From NCBI RefSeq assembly GCF_001428865.1, contig NZ_LMIV01000001.1:429776-493775 (forward strand): a stretch of DNA of 64,000 nt, read 5' to 3'. Shown here in pieces: positions 17,260-25,477 of the stretch; within the stretch, counting starts at the first letter, position 1; each line of letters opens with the position of its first letter. A program made the translations under genes and the position numbers. The notes under the pieces are model-generated. The model did no database searches. It worked only from the letters and a program-made list of their open reading frames with translations, and had not been told where the DNA came from. This DNA is from Sphingomonas sp. Root241 (GTDB lineage Bacteria > Pseudomonadota > Alphaproteobacteria > Sphingomonadales > Sphingomonadaceae).

Positions 17260-17738
17260 GCTTTCGCCGTGAACGTCAGCGCCACGCCGTTCATGCAATA
17301 GCGCTTGCCCGTGGGCTGGGGCCCGTCGTCGAAGACATGGCCGAGATGCCCGCCGCAGCGGCGGCACAGGACCTCGGTCCGCGCCATCCCCAGGGTCCGG
17401 TCGCTCTTCGTGACCACTGCATTGGGCAAAGCCGCATAGAAACTCGGCCATCCCGTTCCGCTGTCGAACTTGGTCGACGAGGCGAACAGCGGCAGCGCGC
17501 ACCCCGCACAGGAAAACGTCCCCGCGCGATGCTCGCGATTGAGCGGGCTCGTCCCCGGAAACTCGGTCGCGCCCTGCCGCAACGTCCGATAGGCGGCGGG
17601 GCTCAGCCGCTTCTTCCACTCGGCATCGGTGAGCGTGAAGGCGAAATGCTGCGCCGCCTCGGCGGGCACGCCACCGCATGCCGCGGTGATCGCGCCGAGT
17701 CCGGCAACGGTGAGGAGCGTGCGGCGATCGGTCTGCAT
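17256..17738 (-). CDS. msrB: peptide-methionine (R)-S-oxide reductase, exported
   Basis: A 160-residue MsrB, which reduces methionine-R-sulfoxide in damaged proteins. The structural zinc is bound by CAGC (Cys77, Cys80) and CRRC (Cys125, Cys128); the catalytic Cys148 lies in KRYCMNG. Unlike the usual cytosolic enzyme it has an N-terminal twin-arginine-like signal (TDRRTLLTVAGLGAITAACGG), so it is likely periplasmic and may be lipidated at Cys21, although the lipobox is not ideal. I chose the ATG at 17738 because it gives this complete signal; an upstream ATG at 17765 adds nine residues. Confidence 0.9.
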   Translation of the reverse strand: MQTDRRTLLTVAGLGAITAACGGVPAEAAQHFAFTLTDAEWKKRLSPAAYRTLRQGATEFPGTSPLNREHRAGTFSCAGCALPLFASSTKFDSGTGWPSFYAALPNAVVTKSDRTLGMARTEVLCRRCGGHLGHVFDDGPQPTGKRYCMNGVALTFTAKA

Positions 17739-17775
17739 GCCCGATATGTGGGGCGTGCGCCGCACTCCCGCAACG

Positions 17776-18354
17776 TCAGCCGATCGCGCTCAGATGCTCG
17801 TACAGGATCACCGAACCGATCGTGATCAGCGCGATGCCGCCCAGTATCTCGACCGTGCGCCCCAGCCGCGCTCCCGCCACGCGCCCGATGCTCAGCCCGA
17901 TCGTCGTCATCGTGAAGGTCGCCAGCCCGATCGCCGCGGCGATCACGAGGATGTTCTCGCCTACCAGAGCGAGCGACACGCCCACCGCCGCCGCGTCGAT
18001 GCTCGTGCCGATCGCGGTTGCTACGAGCACCAACCCGCCGCGCCATCCCGGTGCCGCGGCTGCCGGCGTATCCTCGGCCTCGTCCCGGCGCGCGGCTTCC
18101 CAGATCATCCGCGCGCCGACCACGCCGAGGATCGCGAACGCAATCCAGTGATCGATCGCGCCGACGAAGCTCGCGGTGGCGAGTCCCGCCGCAAAGCCGA
18201 GCAGCGGCGTGATCGCCTCGACCGCACCGAACACCAGCCCGCCCTTCACCGCGCCGGCGAAATCGGGCCGCGTCGAGGCGCCGCGCGCGATCGATGCGGC
18301 AAAGGCGTCGGCGGACATGCTGAGCGAAAGCGCGACGATACCGAAAGGGGACAT
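17776..18354 (-). CDS. mntP: manganese efflux pump MntP
   Basis: A 192-residue inner-membrane protein with six hydrophobic segments. The two related half-sites typical of MntP are present: SLSMSADAFAASIARG near residue 10-25 and ATAIGTSIDAAAVGVSLAL near 112-130, each with an Asp in the membrane. It exports excess Mn2+. A yybP-ykoY manganese riboswitch lies directly upstream, which independently supports the assignment and gives the regulation. Confidence 0.95.
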   Translation of the reverse strand: MSPFGIVALSLSMSADAFAASIARGASTRPDFAGAVKGGLVFGAVEAITPLLGFAAGLATASFVGAIDHWIAFAILGVVGARMIWEAARRDEAEDTPAAAAPGWRGGLVLVATAIGTSIDAAAVGVSLALVGENILVIAAAIGLATFTMTTIGLSIGRVAGARLGRTVEILGGIALITIGSVILYEHLSAIG

Positions 18355-18520
18355 TCACGAACCTCACCGGACGAGCGACAGCGGCATCGGTCCCGGCCGG
18401 TGCGGGTCCGATGCACGCTGGTCTCGCAAGGCGAACTAGGTTCGCTGATCGCGCCATGCGCCGAAGCGCAAGTATGTTGACGCGATCTCGGCTTCAGAGC
18501 CGAAAGCTACTCCCCAACAA
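18355..18520 (-). ncRNA. yybP-ykoY manganese riboswitch (mntP leader)
   Basis: Read on the minus strand from about 18520, the leader contains the hallmark blocks in order: GGGGAGUAGC (18515-18506), a GGCU...AGCC hairpin, GCGUCAACAUACU (about 18484-18472), a second hairpin and then GCGAGACC (about 18427-18420). These are the conserved P1 and metal-binding loop elements of the yybP-ykoY class. The next segment (18417-18387) can fold into a hairpin with arms GCAUCGG and CCGAUGC and probably forms the expression platform before the mntP start. Mn2+ binding is expected to turn mntP on. Confidence 0.92.
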
Positions 18521-18565
18521 AGGGGCGTCTAGCAAAGCGCCGATTTTCCGCAAGCGCGAAAGGGC

Positions 18566-19801
18566 TCAATAGCGGCTGAGCTCCACCGGCATCTTCCTGT
18601 AGCCATGGACGAAGCACGCCGCGACGCGCTCGGGCTCGCGCAGCACATTTACGCGCAGCCGCCGCTTCGCCATTTCCTCGAGCAATATCCCGATCTGCAG
18701 CTCGGCGAGCCGCGCGCCGACGCAGCGATGGATGCCATGCCCGAAAGCGAGGTGGCGCCGCGCATTCCCGCGGTCGACGATGATCTTGTCGGCATTGGGG
18801 AACATGCTCTCGTCGCGATTGGCCGAGAGATACCAGAGCGCCAATTTGTCGCCCGCGCAGATCTGCTGCCCTTCCAGCTCGCTGTCCTGTGTCGCTGTCC
18901 GCCGCATATGCGCGAGCGGCGTCTGCCAGCGGATGATCTCCTGCACCGCATTGGGGATCAGCGCCGGATCGGCCTCCAGCTTCGCCCGTTCGTCGGGGAA
19001 TTGTTCGAGCCCCCAGGCGTAAGCGCTCATCGAATTGCGCGTCGTATCATTGCCGCCGACGATCAGCAGGATGAGGTTCCCGAGGAACTCCATCTGATCC
19101 ATGTGGCTCATCGCGTCCGAATGGATCATCATCGAAATGAGGTCCGGGGTCGGCTCCTTGCCCAATTTTCCCTGCCACAGATTGCCGAAATAGGCGGCGC
19201 ATTCGAACAGGATGTTGCGGCGCTCTTCCTTGCGCACCGGATCCTTGGCGATCTCGATGTCGCCCGCCCAGTCGGACCAATAGGTCAGCAGCCGCCGTTC
19301 CTCCCACGGGAAGTCGAACAGGATCGCCAGCATCTGCGTGGTCAGCTCGATCGAGACGGTGTCGACCCAGTCGAACTCCTGTCCCACCGGCAGCGAATCG
19401 AGGATCTCGGCGCTGCGGGTGCGGATATTGTCGTTCATCCGCACCATTTCCGACGGCGTGAACGCCGGGGCCACGGTCCGTCGCTGGCCGGTATGCTTGG
19501 GTCGGTCCATCGCGATGAACATCGGCATCTTGATGTCGCCTTCCTGCAGGTCGGCGATGGTGATCCCGCCCGCTTCGGACGAATAGAGATCGGGCAGCGA
19601 CTCGACCTGGACGATCGGCTTGTAGGAAGAGACCGACCAATAAGGGCCGAAGGCGCTGTGCTCGGTATAATATACCGGAGCCTTCTCCCGCAGCTCGCGG
19701 AACGGCGCCTGCCAGACATCGTCGCGATAGAGCTCGGCGCGGCTCATATCGAGCGGATCCATGGCCTTTTCCGGGCTCGACTCAGTCGCAAGCGTAGCCA
19801 T
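18566..19801 (-). CDS. cytochrome P450, CYP153-like
   Basis: A 411-residue soluble bacterial P450. The I-helix oxygen-activating motif is GGNDTTRNS (249-257), the K-helix ExxR is E288-R291 in EIIRWQTPLAHMRR, and the heme-ligand loop is FGHGIHRCVG with Cys360. The phrases MPMFIAMDRPKH and GGNDTTRNSMS resemble CYP153 terminal alkane hydroxylases, but I cannot exclude another terpene- or fatty-acid-using family. It needs a ferredoxin and a reductase, neither of which is in this window. AGGAGAGG precedes the start. Next on the same strand is the mntP riboswitch, with about 45 bases between. Confidence 0.88.
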   Translation of the reverse strand: MATLATESSPEKAMDPLDMSRAELYRDDVWQAPFRELREKAPVYYTEHSAFGPYWSVSSYKPIVQVESLPDLYSSEAGGITIADLQEGDIKMPMFIAMDRPKHTGQRRTVAPAFTPSEMVRMNDNIRTRSAEILDSLPVGQEFDWVDTVSIELTTQMLAILFDFPWEERRLLTYWSDWAGDIEIAKDPVRKEERRNILFECAAYFGNLWQGKLGKEPTPDLISMMIHSDAMSHMDQMEFLGNLILLIVGGNDTTRNSMSAYAWGLEQFPDERAKLEADPALIPNAVQEIIRWQTPLAHMRRTATQDSELEGQQICAGDKLALWYLSANRDESMFPNADKIIVDRGNARRHLAFGHGIHRCVGARLAELQIGILLEEMAKRRLRVNVLREPERVAACFVHGYRKMPVELSRY

Positions 19802-19832
19802 TCCGCCTCTCCTTTTCGCGGAGAGGAGAACC

Positions 19833-21077
19833 TTAACTGACAGTCATGTCAATAGCGGGTTGCTCGACCTGCCGCTTGCTGCGCTTCGGGCTGCCCGACT
19901 TGAGCACGCCGCGCCGGAACAGCCGTGCCGCCACCGTCACGGTGATCGCCACCCACAGCATCTGCCAGACGAGCGCCACCGCGTGCGGCCACAATATCGG
20001 GGAGTTCGCCGCGTGCGCCGCCATCGCCAGCGGCGAGCTGAACGGGAAGATCTCTGCGGCGCGCGCCAGCCAGCTGTCGGCATGGCCGGCGGCATAGGAA
20101 GCGAAGCCGAGCATCGAGAACTGGAAGATCGTGATCGGCAGCGACAGCATCTGGATCTCGCGCTGGGTGCCCGCCAGCGATCCCACGCCAAGGAACACCG
20201 CGCTTTGCAGCATGTACGCCATGGTGAAATAGACGACGAACAGCAGGGGGAAGATCGGTCCCACCGCGGTGCTCAGATTGCCCAGCTCGGCGGCGAACCC
20301 CGCCGGCACCACCTTGGGCAGCTGCGCGATCAGCGTCCCCCAGAAGCACACGAACAGCAGCGCCGATCCGAACGCGCCGAGCAGCTTGCCGAAGAACACG
20401 CTCTCCAGGGGGATCGCGGCGGCGAGCACTTCGATGACCTTGTTCGATCGTTCCTCGGCCATCGCCCCCACGGCCTGGCCCGAGAGCATCAGCGTCAGGA
20501 AGAAGATGCCGAGCGCGGCGAAATAGGCCGCCTGGCTGCGCCCTCCGGTGGTTGCCTGGCCGGAGGTCACCTCAACGACATGGGCCTTGCTCAATTGCTT
20601 CGCGCCGCCGCTGCGTTCGGCACGCAGCGTCTGCTCGGCAAGCTGCGTCAGATAGACTCCTTCGGCATAGCCCGAAGGCCTGCGCAGGATGTGCGGCCGA
20701 TCGAGCGGACCATAAAGCACCGCCGTCACATCGAACTGGCTGCTGTCCAGCAAGGCGCGGGCCTGCGCGGGCACATCGTCGCCTGGACCCTCGATCCGCA
20801 GCGACGGGCGTGCCGTCGGTACGGTGAAGACCTGGCGCAATTGCTTGTCGACCGCGACGATCTCGTCCGCTTTGTCGGGGGCGGCGATCACGACGATGCG
20901 CTGGCGCTCCTCGCCACCGCCCGCGGCGCTCGACGCACTCATGCTGCCGACGACGCCGAAGCCGATCATCAGCAACGGGCTCAGCAGGAAGAGCAGGAAG
21001 GTCGGCGTCATCACCGTCGCGGTGAAGTCGCGGCGCGCCACGGTGAGCGTCTGGCGGAGCATGCGTCCGAATTTCAT
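19833..21077 (-). CDS. ABC-2 type transporter permease (NatB-like)
   Basis: A 414-residue membrane subunit of an ABC exporter. One N-terminal membrane helix (about 24-47) is followed by a periplasmic domain of about 130 residues and a C-terminal group of five or six helices, the layout of the NatB/YhaP family of ABC-2 permeases. The phrase EERSNKVIEVLAAAIPLESVFFGKLLG near residue 215-240 is characteristic. It pairs with the ATPase whose stop overlaps its start by ATGA. The substrate is unknown; sodium, peptide or toxin export are known for relatives. Confidence 0.88.
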   Translation of the reverse strand: MKFGRMLRQTLTVARRDFTATVMTPTFLLFLLSPLLMIGFGVVGSMSASSAAGGGEERQRIVVIAAPDKADEIVAVDKQLRQVFTVPTARPSLRIEGPGDDVPAQARALLDSSQFDVTAVLYGPLDRPHILRRPSGYAEGVYLTQLAEQTLRAERSGGAKQLSKAHVVEVTSGQATTGGRSQAAYFAALGIFFLTLMLSGQAVGAMAEERSNKVIEVLAAAIPLESVFFGKLLGAFGSALLFVCFWGTLIAQLPKVVPAGFAAELGNLSTAVGPIFPLLFVVYFTMAYMLQSAVFLGVGSLAGTQREIQMLSLPITIFQFSMLGFASYAAGHADSWLARAAEIFPFSSPLAMAAHAANSPILWPHAVALVWQMLWVAITVTVAARLFRRGVLKSGSPKRSKRQVEQPAIDMTVS

Positions 21078-21991
21078 GCCGCCTGCTCCAGCGCTTCCGG
21101 GCCGACGATGCGGACGAACGCGTCGTGCAGCCCCGGTCGCTCGATCGACAGCCCCGAAATGCCGTAGCCCGCATCGATCAACCGGACGAGCAGCGCCTCG
21201 ATCCCCTCAGGCGGCACGGTGAAACGCCAGCTTCCATTCTCGCGTTCAGCGTCTGGCGGCAGCAGCGCGCCCGCGGTGTCGGCATGATGATGCGGGGTGT
21301 AATGCGCCTTGAGCGGCAGCATCGCGCGCGCCTCGTTCACCGTGCCTTCGAATTTCACCACCCCACCGGCGATGATCGACAGCCGGTCGCACAGCCGCTC
21401 GGCATGCGCCATGACGTGGGTCGAGAACAGGATCGTCGCGCCGCGGTCGCGCTGGCCGCGGATCAGTTTCTCGAGCCGTTCCTGATTGACCGGATCGAGC
21501 CCGGAAAAGGGCTCGTCGAGCACCAGCAATTCGGGCTCGTGCACCACCGATCCGAGCAGTTGGACGAGCTGCGCCATGCCCTTGGAGAGCTTGCGGATCT
21601 TGTCGTCGGCGGCATGGCCGAGCCCAGCCGCTTCGAGCAATTCGCCTGCGCGCTTGCGCCCCACGCTCCAGGGCAGTCCGCGCAATGCGCCCATGAACGC
21701 GATCGCCTCGCGGCACTTCATGTTGGGATAGAGCCCGCGCTCCTCGGGCAGATAGCCGACCCGATCGCTCGCATCGCGCGGCGCAGCGCAGCCGAGCAGC
21801 ATGCGTTCGCCCTCGTCCGGCTCGATGATCCCGAGCAGCATGCGCAGCGTCGTCGTCTTGCCCGCGCCATTGGGCCCGAGCACGCCATAGATCAGCCCCC
21901 TGGGCACCGCGATGCTCACCCCGTCGACCGCGCGTCTGTCGCCGAAGCGTTTGACGAGGCCGGTGGCGCTTACCGCCAGATCACTGTTCAA
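21074..21991 (-). CDS. ABC transporter ATP-binding protein (NatA-like)
   Basis: A 305-residue ATPase partner of the ABC-2 permease. Walker A is GPNGAGKTTTLRM (about 37-45), the Q-loop region is GYLPEERGLYP, the signature is RKLSKGMAQLVQL and Walker B is LLVLDEPFSGLD, followed by the H-loop in FSTHVMAHAE. A C-terminal extension of about 90 residues ends in GLHDAFVRIVG, common in this subfamily. The start is a TTG at 21991: GGAGGG lies seven bases ahead, and any earlier start would run into the divergent queG gene. Confidence 0.9.
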   Translation of the reverse strand: MNSDLAVSATGLVKRFGDRRAVDGVSIAVPRGLIYGVLGPNGAGKTTTLRMLLGIIEPDEGERMLLGCAAPRDASDRVGYLPEERGLYPNMKCREAIAFMGALRGLPWSVGRKRAGELLEAAGLGHAADDKIRKLSKGMAQLVQLLGSVVHEPELLVLDEPFSGLDPVNQERLEKLIRGQRDRGATILFSTHVMAHAERLCDRLSIIAGGVVKFEGTVNEARAMLPLKAHYTPHHHADTAGALLPPDAERENGSWRFTVPPEGIEALLVRLIDAGYGISGLSIERPGLHDAFVRIVGPEALEQAA

Positions 21992-22024
21992 ATGGGTGCC
22001 CTCCGTTGTGCTTCGTGGTAGCGG

Positions 22025-23092
22025 GTGCGCGTGCGCGAAGACAAGCCACTCGAAGACCGGATCAAGGAGAAGGCGGCCGAAATCGGTTTCGCTGATTGCG
22101 GAATCGCGCGCGCCGATGCCGCGCCCGCGGCGGGCGAGCGGCTGCGCCAATGGCTGGCGGAGGGCCGTCACGGCTCGATGATCTGGATGGAGGAGCGCGC
22201 GCATCACCGCGAGAGCCCGGCCTCGCTCTGGCCCGAAGTGCGCTCGGTGATAGCGCTCGGGATGAGTTATGCGCCCTCGGTCGATCCGCTTGCGCTGGCC
22301 GAAGAAGGGGAGGTGGGCCGCATCTCGGTCTATGCCCAGGGCGGCGATTATCACGATCTCATCAAGCGCCGGCTGAAGGAACTCGCGCGCTGGCTGGTCG
22401 CCACGGCTCCGGGCGCCGATATGAAGGTGTTCGTCGATACCGCACCGGTGATGGAGAAGCCGCTGTCCGAGGCGGCGGGTCTCGGCTGGCAGGGAAAGCA
22501 CACCAATCTCGTCAGCCGCAGCCACGGCAGCTGGCTGTTCCTCGGTGCGATCTACACCACGCTCGATCTCGTGCCCGATCGCGCCGGCCGCTCAACCTGC
22601 GGCAGCTGCGACGCGTGCCAGACCGCCTGTCCGACCGACGCGTTTCCGGCGCCGTACCGGCTCGATGCCCGGCGCTGCATCTCCTACCTCACGATCGAGC
22701 ACAAAGGCCCGATCCCGCTCGAATTCCGCGAGAATATAGGCAATCGCATCTATGGCTGCGACGATTGCCTGGCGGTCTGTCCGTGGAACAAGTTCGCCGC
22801 GGCCGCCCAGGCCAATCTCGCCTTCGCGCCGCGTGCCGAGCTGACCGCGCCGATGCTCGCCGACCTCCTCGCGCTCGACGATGCCGGTTTCCGCGAAGTC
22901 TTCGCCGGATCACCGATCAAGCGCATCGGCCGCGATCGGATGGTACGCAATTGCCTGATCGCCGCGGGGAATAGCGGCAGCGCGGTACTGATGGCGCCGA
23001 TCCGGGCGCTGCTTGATGATCCTGACGAGGTCATCCGCGATGCGGCGCAATGGGCGCTGGAACGGCTTGGACAGGCGCCACCCGAGTCCTGA
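22025..23092 (+). CDS. queG: epoxyqueuosine reductase QueG
   Basis: A 355-residue cobalamin and iron-sulfur enzyme that makes queuosine from epoxyqueuosine in tRNA wobble positions. Two 4Fe-4S motifs are seen: [16 protein letters not shown] (about 195-210) and [14 protein letters not shown] (about 241-254). The N-terminal part has [14 protein letters not shown] and SYAPSVDP typical of QueG, and the C-terminal HEAT-like tail is present. The start is a GTG at 22025, 33 bases from the divergent ABC gene; a second in-frame GTG six bases later is possible. Confidence 0.93.
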   Translation: MRVREDKPLEDRIKEKAAEIGFADCGIARADAAPAAGERLRQWLAEGRHGSMIWMEERAHHRESPASLWPEVRSVIALGMSYAPSVDPLALAEEGEVGRISVYAQGGDYHDLIKRRLKELARWLVATAPGADMKVFVDTAPVMEKPLSEAAGLGWQGKHTNLVSRSHGSWLFLGAIYTTLDLVPDRAGRSTCGSCDACQTACPTDAFPAPYRLDARRCISYLTIEHKGPIPLEFRENIGNRIYGCDDCLAVCPWNKFAAAAQANLAFAPRAELTAPMLADLLALDDAGFREVFAGSPIKRIGRDRMVRNCLIAAGNSGSAVLMAPIRALLDDPDEVIRDAAQWALERLGQAPPES

Positions 23093-23093
23093 G

Positions 23094-23224
23094 TTCCTCC
23101 CTCGCGCACCGGGGGATGGGGACCACGAAGTGGTGGAGGGGGCTTGGCCGCAGGCGATGCGCTTGCGGCTGCGCCCCCTCCGTCATGCTTTGCATGCCGC
23201 CTCCCCCGCTGCGCGAGGGAGGAA
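23094..23224. repeat. long inverted repeat, family B copy 1
   Basis: The ends TTCCTCCCTCGCGC and GCGCGAGGGAGGAA are perfect 14-base inverses. Between them are GTGGTGGAGGGGGCT and its approximate inverse GCGCCCCCTCCGTCA. It lies between the convergent queG and lipoprotein genes. A relative is at 49553-49683. Confidence 0.8.
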
Positions 23225-23234
23225 TTTTTTCGGG

Positions 23235-23621
23235 CTACCGCCCCACCGGCTGCCGCGCTGCCAGCGCCGCGAGGCAGCTCGCCTGGTCGATTGGGCCGCC
23301 GTCGCGCTGGCGCGTGTCCAGCCAAGTAACCACCGGTTCGCTGCGCCCGTTCGAGGGCGGATAGAGATACGCGTCGAGCACGCAGATCGGCCCGACGAAC
23401 TGCAGCTTGCGCGCCCGGCTTTCGGTCGCGTCCATCGCAGGTTGACCGAACTGCGCGATCAGACGCGTCGCGGTCTGGCCTTTCACCGCCGTGACGCTCG
23501 CCGGCGCGGCAGCGGGCGGCGCGGCGGGGACGGGGACATAGGCCGCGGGTCGCGCTTCGGGGATCAGCTCGCCCCCGCAGCCGCCCAGCGCCATCGCCCC
23601 CGCCAATACCCAGAACTTCAT
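23235..23621 (-). CDS. small putative lipoprotein
   Basis: A 128-residue predicted lipoprotein with the signal MKFWVLAGAMALGGCGG, lipidated at Cys15. An Ala/Pro-rich linker (about 20-45) is followed by a small folded part: ATRLIAQFGQPAMD, ARKLQFVGPICVLDAYLYP and two later cysteines. This resembles SmpA/OmlA-type small envelope proteins in overall form (a short beta domain after a linker), but the similarity is too weak to name it. The start overlaps the upstream EI24 gene by ATGA, and GGGAGAGAGG precedes it. Confidence 0.75.
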   Translation of the reverse strand: MKFWVLAGAMALGGCGGELIPEARPAAYVPVPAAPPAAAPASVTAVKGQTATRLIAQFGQPAMDATESRARKLQFVGPICVLDAYLYPPSNGRSEPVVTWLDTRQRDGGPIDQASCLAALAARQPVGR

Positions 23622-24310
23622 GCCTCTCTCCCGCGGTGGAATGCGTGCGTCGCCATCGCCGCGCCGAGCACCGGCGCCATCAGATTGATGACCGGCACGA
23701 GGAACAGTCCCGTGCCGATCGCGCCCAGCGCAAGACGCCGCAGGTGGGTTTGGCGCCGCCATTCGCCGAGCTGCGCATAGGGCATATGCCGCGCCGCGAC
23801 CATGTCGCCAAGGTCGCGCCCCAATAGCCATGCGTTGACGAGGAAAAATGCCAGCGCGGTCCCAACGCCGGTGACGAGCAGCATCAGATAGATCGGCGCG
23901 AGCAGCAGATTATAGCCGATCGTGCGCGCCGCCGAGCCCACGCCCATGGTAATGGAGCGCCCCAGCGGCACGGCACGCGCGGCGGCATGCGCGGCCGGAT
24001 AATGCTTCGCTTCGACCGCCGCGACGACTTCGTCGGCGAAAATGCCCACCACTGCGACCGCCACCGCGCGGAACAGCAGCCACCAGCCGAGCACGAACAG
24101 CAGCAAGGTCGCGATATCCGCGAGCGCCCCGGCACCCGCGCCGTGCCCCATCCACTCGCTGGCCACTCTTGCCAGCCATCCCATCGCGAACCACAGCCCG
24201 ACCCCGAGGCCTAAGAAGAGCAGCAAAGTCAGCGCCAGTGACTTGAGCAGGACCAGCAGCACCGGCCGATCGAACAACTGCCCGAACGAGAGGAGGAGGC
24301 CATGCATCAT
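23618..24310 (-). CDS. EI24 domain-containing (CysZ-like) membrane protein
   Basis: A 230-residue protein with four to five membrane segments (about 15-50, 65-95, 135-165, 195-220). The phrases LLFRAVAVAVVGIFADEVV, ARTIGYNLLLAPIYL and NAWLLGRDLGDMVA fit the EI24/CysZ family. CysZ is a sulphate uptake protein in enterics; in other bacteria the role is unproven. It is divergent from the kinase gene at 24367 and overlaps the downstream lipoprotein gene. Confidence 0.8.
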   Translation of the reverse strand: MMHGLLLSFGQLFDRPVLLVLLKSLALTLLLFLGLGVGLWFAMGWLARVASEWMGHGAGAGALADIATLLLFVLGWWLLFRAVAVAVVGIFADEVVAAVEAKHYPAAHAAARAVPLGRSITMGVGSAARTIGYNLLLAPIYLMLLVTGVGTALAFFLVNAWLLGRDLGDMVAARHMPYAQLGEWRRQTHLRRLALGAIGTGLFLVPVINLMAPVLGAAMATHAFHRGREA

Positions 24311-24366
24311 TGCGCTATCCCTTGCCCGCCACTAGGGCGTCCGCGCAACCCTGTCGGAGCCCAGAC

Positions 24367-25356
24367 TTGACCAGCCACACCTACGACGTCGTCGCCATCG
24401 GCAACGCCATCGTCGACATTCTCGCCCAGGCCGAGGACAGCTTCATCGAGGAAATCGGCGTCGCCAAGGGCTCGATGCAGCTGATGTTCTCGCCCGAGGA
24501 AGCCGACGCGCTCTACGCGAAGATGGGGCCCGGCCGCGAAGTCTCGGGCGGTTCGGCCGCCAACACCGTCGCCGGCATCGCAGCCCTTGGCGGAAAGTGC
24601 GCGTTCATCGGCCAGGTAGCCGACGACCAGCTCGGCACTGTCTTCGCCCACGACATCCGCGCCGCCGGCGTCGACTTCGCCACCGCGGTTCGCCCCGGTC
24701 AGCCGACCACTGCGCGCTGCCTGATCTTCGTCACGCCCGATGGCCAGCGCACGATGAACACCTTCCTCGGGGCGTCGCAGTTTCTGCCCGCCGCCGCGCT
24801 CGACGAAGCGGTGATCGCCAATGGCGCGATCCTCTATCTCGAAGGCTATCTCTGGGATCCCGAAGAGCCCCGCGCCGCGATGCGCAAGGCGATCGACATC
24901 GCCCGCGCCAACGGGCGGAAAGTCGCCTTCACGCTCTCCGACGTCTTCTGCATCTCGCGTCACGGCGGCGATTTCCGTAAGCTGATCGAGGACGGTCTGA
25001 TCGACATCCTCTTCGCCAACGAGAGCGAATTGCTCGCTTTGTGCGAGCACGAGACATTCGAGGCGGCGGTCGAGCACATCCACGGCAAGGTGCCTTTGCT
25101 CGTCGTCACGCGCAGCGAGAAGGGCGCGATGGCGCTGCAGGGCACCGAGCGTGTCGAAGTGCCGGCCGAGCCGATCGCAAAGCTGGTCGACACCACCGGT
25201 GCCGGCGACATGTTCGCGGCGGGCTTCCTGTTCGGCCAGGCGCAGGGCAGGGGCTTGCAGGAATCGCTCCGCCTCGGCGCGATTTGCGCGGCGGAGATCA
25301 TCCAGCATTATGGCGCGCGCGCCGAAGCCGATCTCAAGCAGCTGGCCGGCGCCTGA
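24367..25356 (+). CDS. PfkB-family adenosine kinase
   Basis: A 329-residue ribokinase-fold sugar kinase. PfkB signatures are present: GGSAANTVAGIAALGG (about 60-75) and DTTGAGDMFAAGFLFG (about 276-291) with the catalytic Asp. The N-terminus TSHTYDVVAIGNAIVDI and the lid region fit adenosine-kinase-like members common in alphaproteobacteria; the exact nucleoside is inferred. I chose a TTG start at 24367 because the family homology begins there, GGAG lies ahead, and the in-frame ATG at 24310 would overlap the divergent EI24 start and adds an unlikely Pro/Arg-rich leader. Confidence 0.87.
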   Translation: MTSHTYDVVAIGNAIVDILAQAEDSFIEEIGVAKGSMQLMFSPEEADALYAKMGPGREVSGGSAANTVAGIAALGGKCAFIGQVADDQLGTVFAHDIRAAGVDFATAVRPGQPTTARCLIFVTPDGQRTMNTFLGASQFLPAAALDEAVIANGAILYLEGYLWDPEEPRAAMRKAIDIARANGRKVAFTLSDVFCISRHGGDFRKLIEDGLIDILFANESELLALCEHETFEAAVEHIHGKVPLLVVTRSEKGAMALQGTERVEVPAEPIAKLVDTTGAGDMFAAGFLFGQAQGRGLQESLRLGAICAAEIIQHYGARAEADLKQLAGA

Positions 25357-25477
25357 TCGCGTTCGTCCATCGGACCGAACAGGCTTTCCGCCGCCTTAAG
25401 GCTGTCTCTTTAAGCACTATGAAACCCGGAGCGAGGTAAGCCGCTAGAACGGCTACCTTATCTCTGGGGGCAAATCG

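Noticed and set aside
22025-22525. Extension of the ABC ATPase upstream to 22525
   Set aside because: It would overlap queG antiparallel by 500 bases; the TTG at 21991 has a good ribosome-binding site and starts the domain.
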